A stretch of DNA of 8,674 bases from contig CAJXTP010000122.1 in the NCBI GenBank assembly GCA_913061335.1, positions 1 through 8,674 on the forward strand. Direction: 5' to 3'. Of this stretch, positions 7,125-8,674 are shown piece by piece. Made by a program: the position numbers and the translations under genes. Within the stretch, counting starts at the first letter, position 1. Each line of letters starts with the position of its first letter. The notes under the pieces were generated by a model, which was given only the letters and a program-made list of their open reading frames with translations, was not told the DNA's origin and searched no databases. The DNA comes from an uncultured Loktanella sp. (GTDB lineage: Bacteria; Pseudomonadota; Alphaproteobacteria; Rhodobacterales; Rhodobacteraceae).

Positions 7125-8108
7125 ATGTCCTTATCTCGCCTTACAACTGCCATCACTGATGGTGTCTTGGTACTGCCTACTGGCAAGATCACCATCATGC
7201 GCCCCGCTGCTGATTATGACATCAGTGCATTGCCCCGCGACGATGTGATGATCGCCCAAGGGTTCTATCCCGATTTCGCCAGCTGGAATGACGCAGGCTA
7301 TAGGGTCACCGGCAAGGCCGAGCCAGCGGACATCGCCGTTGTTGTGGTGCCACGGTCCAAAGCGTTGGCGCGCTCCATGGTGGCTGCTGCCGCGTCATGG
7401 GCCAAATTGGTGATTGTTGACGGATACAAAACCGACGGTGTCGATAGCCTGTTTAAGGATTGCCGCAAACGCCTTGGTGACGTGTCGTCGATCCCAAAGG
7501 GGCATGGCCGTATCTTTTGGTTTGACAGCACCGATGTGTTTGCCGATTGGGCTGCCCCGCCGCCTGTTCAAGGCGAACATGGCTATTTCACAACCGCTGG
7601 CGTGTTCTCGGATGGTGCTGTGGACAAGGGGTCTGCCTTGCTAGCAGAGGTATTGCCAGAAAAGATGCCCTCCAAAATGGCGGATATTGGCGCAGGCTGG
7701 GGCTATTTGGCCGCGCCGGTTCTGGCGCGTGCTGGTGTCGCGTCGCTTGATATGATCGAGGCAGAGACCCTATCGCTGGATTGCGCGCGTCTGAACGTAA
7801 CGGATACGCGGGTCAATTTCCACTGGGCGGATGCCACAACGTTTAAGCCCCGCAATGCCTATGACGGGATAGTCATGAACCCGCCGTTTCATTCTGGTCG
7901 CAGCGCAGAGCCATCAATCGGGCGGGCGTTTATAGCGGCCTCTGCGCGGATGCTCGCCTCTCATGGTAAACTTTGGATGGTCGCGAACCGCCATTTGCCC
8001 TATGAACAGGCCCTGCGGGAAAGCTTCCGCAATGTTGACGAGGTTGCCGGTAACGGAGCGTTCAAGGTGTTTCACGCAACCCGACCGCTAAGGCTGGAGA
8101 GAAGCTAA
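7125..8108 (+). CDS. rsmC: RsmC-like class I SAM-dependent methyltransferase (16S rRNA guanine-N2 type)
   Basis: This 327-residue protein is built like RsmC/RlmG enzymes, with a catalytically degenerate N-terminal half (about 1-145) and a C-terminal Rossmann methyltransferase domain. Visible motifs are SAM-binding motif I 'ADIGAGWGYLA' (186-196), the acidic end of strand 2 (Glu212), and the catalytic NPPF (252-255) followed by His-Ser-Gly. NPPF is the signature of enzymes that methylate exocyclic amino groups of bases. 'GYFTTAGVFSDGAVDKGSALL' (153-173) resembles the RsmC lead-in to the SAM domain. E. coli RsmC makes m2G1207 in 16S rRNA and is of similar length. The ATG at 7125 has only a weak GGA nine bases upstream, and 27 bases separate it from clpS, so it is probably cotranscribed. 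Its TAA abuts the next ATG. Family is secure; the precise rRNA target is inferred. Confidence 0.85.
   Translation: MSLSRLTTAITDGVLVLPTGKITIMRPAADYDISALPRDDVMIAQGFYPDFASWNDAGYRVTGKAEPADIAVVVVPRSKALARSMVAAAASWAKLVIVDGYKTDGVDSLFKDCRKRLGDVSSIPKGHGRIFWFDSTDVFADWAAPPPVQGEHGYFTTAGVFSDGAVDKGSALLAEVLPEKMPSKMADIGAGWGYLAAPVLARAGVASLDMIEAETLSLDCARLNVTDTRVNFHWADATTFKPRNAYDGIVMNPPFHSGRSAEPSIGRAFIAASARMLASHGKLWMVANRHLPYEQALRESFRNVDEVAGNGAFKVFHATRPLRLERS
8096..8100 (+). promoter_or_regulatory. Ribosome binding site of the SDR gene
   Basis: GGAGA lies eight bases before the ATG at 8109, inside the last codons of the methyltransferase gene. It fixes the SDR start exactly at the codon following the upstream TAA. 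Confidence 0.65.
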
Positions 8109-8628
8109 ATGTCTTTTTCGATTGCAGGAAAAACCGCGATTGTCACTGGGGCCGCTAATGGCGTTGGCCTGGCAATTGGGCGTCACTTTATCAATCAAGG
8201 CGCAAACGTTGTTTTTGCTGACATGGACGAAGATCGCCTAATCGCCGAGATGGGCGATGAAGCCGCCAAAGAAGAAAACGTGCGTATCTTTGCGGGTGAT
8301 CTGCGTGAAAAGCTGACGATTGCCAACCTGTTGTCCGCGACCATTGATGCATTCGACCGCGTTGATATTTTGGTGAATGCCGCGCGCCAAGTTTTGCCAA
8401 CCGATAGCCTGTCAGTCGATGACACATCGGTCGAAGAGCTGTTGCAGCAAAACCTAATTGCTGGGCTACGGCTAAGCCAATCTGTGGCGCGCAAGATGAT
8501 CAAACAAGCAGCCAGCCTGTCTGCCGAGGATGCAGATAAACCGATTGGGTCGATTGTGAACCTCAGCTCAATCGCTGCGCGCCGGACGCACCCTGATTTG
8601 CTGGCATATTCGGTAAGCTGTGCTGCAC
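8109..8628 (+). CDS. SDR-family oxidoreductase lacking the catalytic Lys, 3' truncated by adapter
   Basis: This is the N-terminal part (173 full codons) of a short-chain dehydrogenase/reductase, a cytoplasmic NAD(P)-binding Rossmann enzyme normally about 250 residues long. The nucleotide motif TGAANGVG is at 13-20. Asp38 at the end of strand 2 points to NAD(H) rather than NADP(H). Asn115, Ser154 and Tyr167 sit where the SDR Asn-Ser-Tyr-Lys tetrad expects them. The tetrad Lys position (Tyr+4) is Cys171, and the NNAG structural motif reads Asn-Ala-Ala-Arg (90-93). A longer helix-loop insert lies at about 132-146. The Lys loss suggests altered or lost dehydrogenase chemistry, although the read end is close. 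The ATG is directly after the methyltransferase TAA, so the two are probably coupled. The open frame continues past 8628 only because it translates adapter. The substrate cannot be inferred. Confidence 0.88.
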
Positions 8629-8674
8629 CTGTCTCTTATACACATCTCCGAGCCCACGAGACCTCTCTACATCT
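8629..8674 (+). other. Non-genomic Nextera (Tn5) library adapter with i7 index
   Basis: Bases 8629-8647 are exactly the 19-base Tn5 mosaic end as it appears in Nextera read-through (CTGTCTCTTATACACATCT). Bases 8648-8662 are the Nextera read-2 adapter tail (CCGAGCCCACGAGAC). Bases 8663-8670 (CTCTCTAC) match Nextera i7 index N707. ATCT at 8671-8674 is the start of the P7 flow-cell sequence. The order and spacing are those of an Illumina library molecule, so this is untrimmed adapter at the end of a contig and not a transposon in the genome. In the SDR frame it yields the well-known artefact peptide VSYTHLRAHET. Confidence 0.98.

Noticed and set aside
8629..8647. Tn5 mosaic end, suggesting a transposon insertion in the SDR gene
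   Set aside because: It is followed by the Nextera adapter tail, an i7 index and the P7 start, so it comes from library preparation and not from a genomic transposon.

Overview
The window reads as ordinary chromosomal DNA from an alphaproteobacterium, most likely of the Rhodobacterales (Roseobacter group). This rests on gene content and protein style: a complete Yej-type peptide/muropeptide ABC transporter, an S11 D,D-carboxypeptidase with a C-terminal SPOR domain, an alphaproteobacterial-type ClpS, an RsmC-like methyltransferase and an SDR. The DNA is moderately GC-rich. It holds eight protein-coding genes (two cut by the ends), no RNA gene, no mobile element and no CRISPR array.

Positions 1-4996 hold a four-gene operon on the + strand, yejA (5' truncated), yejB, yejE and yejF. 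The last three overlap at their stop/start codons (TGATG and ATGA), as in a translationally coupled transporter operon. YejA captures an oligopeptide-like ligand in the periplasm, YejB and YejE form the inner-membrane channel, and YejF is a fused double ATPase. In related alphaproteobacteria YejBEF works with a YejA-like binding protein (YepA) in muropeptide import, so this operon may serve peptidoglycan recycling.

Positions 4993-6432 hold a D-alanyl-D-alanine carboxypeptidase on the - strand. It converges on yejF with overlapping stop codons and has no room for an intergenic terminator. It acts on the peptidoglycan whose fragments the Yej transporter may retrieve.

Positions 6433-6755 are a divergent intergenic region that must hold the promoters for the carboxypeptidase (leftward) and clpS (rightward). 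I see only weak promoter-like sequences and one possible CtrA half-site there. Positions 6756-8628 are a compact rightward run: clpS (N-degron adaptor for ClpAP), an RsmC-like rRNA methyltransferase, and an SDR-family protein whose ATG directly follows the methyltransferase stop.

The last 46 bases (8629-8674) are not genomic. They are the Nextera/Tn5 mosaic end, the Nextera read-2 adapter, an 8-base i7 index matching N707 and the first bases of the P7 sequence. The genome therefore stops at about 8628, and the apparent SDR C-terminus after Ala173 is a translated adapter. I found no convincing undescribed system. The points most worth following are the adapter contamination, the SDR that lacks its catalytic lysine, and the Yej/carboxypeptidase pairing.
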